64,000 bases of DNA from Oceanibacterium hippocampi (GTDB taxonomy: Bacteria; Pseudomonadota; Alphaproteobacteria; Sneathiellales; Sneathiellaceae): positions 1,504,335 through 1,568,334 of the forward strand of contig NZ_FWFR01000001.1 of the NCBI RefSeq assembly GCF_900172325.1, in the 5' to 3' direction. Under the pieces are notes generated by a model. The model had not been told where the DNA came from and searched no databases. It saw nothing but the letters and a program-made list of their open reading frames with translations. Both the position numbers and the translations under genes were made by a program. Shown here one piece after another: positions 63,495 through 64,000 of the stretch (within the stretch, counting starts at the first letter, position 1; the number at the start of each line of letters is the position of its first letter).

Positions 63495-63516
63495 CGCTTC
63501 CGGATCGCCGGAAGCG
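63495..63516 (+). other. Stem-loop between pstS and pstC
   Basis: CGCTTCCGG, loop ATCG, CCGGAAGCG: a perfect 9-bp stem with further GGC/GCC pairing on both sides, beginning 18 bp after the pstS stop. It probably stabilises the pstS message or reduces read-through to pstC. Confidence 0.55.
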
Positions 63517-63612
63517 TGCCGCGCCGGTTCTTGCCTGTCGCGCGCAGGGAACGTTACAACGGGCCGTCGCGCGCGGCCGCAAGTTTCCGGAACGAGAAGC
63601 GGATCCAGTAAC

Positions 63613-64000
63613 ATGCCAGTGTCCACACTCGCGATCGTCCTCGTCCTGATGGCGCTTTCGGCCTTCTACATGGGTCGGCGCCGGGCCACTGCCGCCCAGG
63701 CGAACGGCGGCTACCGGACGAGTTCGCGGCCGCATCATCACGGCCTCTACCTGGCGATCTGGGTGGCGATCCCCGCGGCGCTCGTGGCCGCGTTCTGGCT
63801 GTTGATCCAGGGCTACGTGATCGACAGCATCGTCCTTGCCGATCTCCCTCCCGCCTACGCCGACATATCTCCCGACCGGCTCAACCTGCTGCTGCAGGAG
63901 ATCCACTCGGTGGCCGGCGGCGGCATCGTCGGCCGCGAGGTCGACGACGGGCTGCGCCTGCTCGCCGAACGCTACCATGACCTCAGCATGATCGGCGACG
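63613..64000 (+). CDS. pstC: Phosphate ABC transporter permease PstC (3' end cut by window)
   Basis: The first 129 codons are visible, starting MPVSTLAIVLVLMALSAFYM with a first membrane helix, then a basic loop GRRRATAAQANGGYRTSSRP and a second helix (YLAIWVAIPAALVAAFWLLI). A periplasmic region follows (QGYVIDSIVLADLPP and ISPDRLNLLLQEIHSV). This N-terminal extension (PstC_N/DUF3708-like) is typical of alphaproteobacterial PstC. The MetI-like transport core would lie beyond the window. Identification rests on this domain and the position after pstS. Confidence 0.82.
   Translation, partial: MPVSTLAIVLVLMALSAFYMGRRRATAAQANGGYRTSSRPHHHGLYLAIWVAIPAALVAAFWLLIQGYVIDSIVLADLPPAYADISPDRLNLLLQEIHSVAGGGIVGREVDDGLRLLAERYHDLSMIGD

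Overview
The window is a GC-rich bacterial chromosome segment, most likely from an alphaproteobacterium of the Rhodospirillales type. Four things support this: a C4-pathway 5-aminolevulinate synthase (hemA), a ccoNOQP/ccoI/ccoS cbb3-oxidase cluster, a ChoXWV-type choline transporter, and a complete Tad/Cpa (Flp) pilus locus preceded by CtrA-like TTAA-N7-TTAA boxes. No tRNA, rRNA, CRISPR array, prophage or insertion sequence was seen. Coding density is high and most gaps are under 250 bases.

Layout. 1-9.9 kb: mixed housekeeping genes, namely an SDR oxidoreductase cut by the window edge, an output-less Cache-HAMP sensor, hemA, a tandem universal stress protein, an APH/P-loop kinase fusion, a CDF metal exporter, pdxH, a glycine-zipper lipoprotein and a Sel1-repeat protein. 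9.9-16.1 kb: a CbpA-like DnaJ protein, fabI, aroC, a hybrid histidine kinase and a TIGR02466-type putative oxygenase. 16.3-23.3 kb: the cbb3 cytochrome oxidase operon ccoN-O-Q-P, a 69-residue membrane protein, a DUF2189 membrane protein, the copper ATPase ccoI and ccoS, most of them with overlapping stop and start codons. 23.3-26.8 kb: dusA, an SMP-30-like lactonase and a nitronate monooxygenase. 26.8-33.5 kb, minus strand: a probable catabolic unit in the order sulfatase, VOC protein, FGGY kinase, ABC permease, binding protein, ABC ATPase, with two copies of an unassigned ~87-bp repeat in its gaps.

33.7-37.5 kb: a methionyl-tRNA synthetase with archaeal/eukaryotic-type signatures and a patatin-like lipase. 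37.5-53.5 kb: the Tad pilus locus: two TadE-like pseudopilins, tadG (VWA, opposite strand), flp, cpaA-cpaB-cpaC-cpaD-cpaE-cpaF-tadB-tadC, then convergent to it two TadD-like TPR lipoproteins carrying SPOR domains and a conserved small protein. 53.6-56.7 kb: a large multi-PAS hybrid histidine kinase. 56.9-60.8 kb: choline/betaine transporter choX-choW-choV, with a sirtuin gene overlapping the end of choV. 60.9-64 kb: phoR, a Pho box, pstS and the start of pstC, which runs off the window.

The most interesting threads are: the three tad transcription units, each with a CtrA-like box about 46-55 bp before the start codon; the TPR-SPOR lipoproteins, which could tie the pilus to septal peptidoglycan; the sulfatase-VOC-kinase-ABC unit, which may use a sulfated sugar and whose sulfatase has an atypical maturation motif; the paired intergenic repeat; and the cbb3 cluster, which lacks ccoG and ccoH but contains two unassigned membrane proteins. 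All statements come from reading the sequence. No database search was run.
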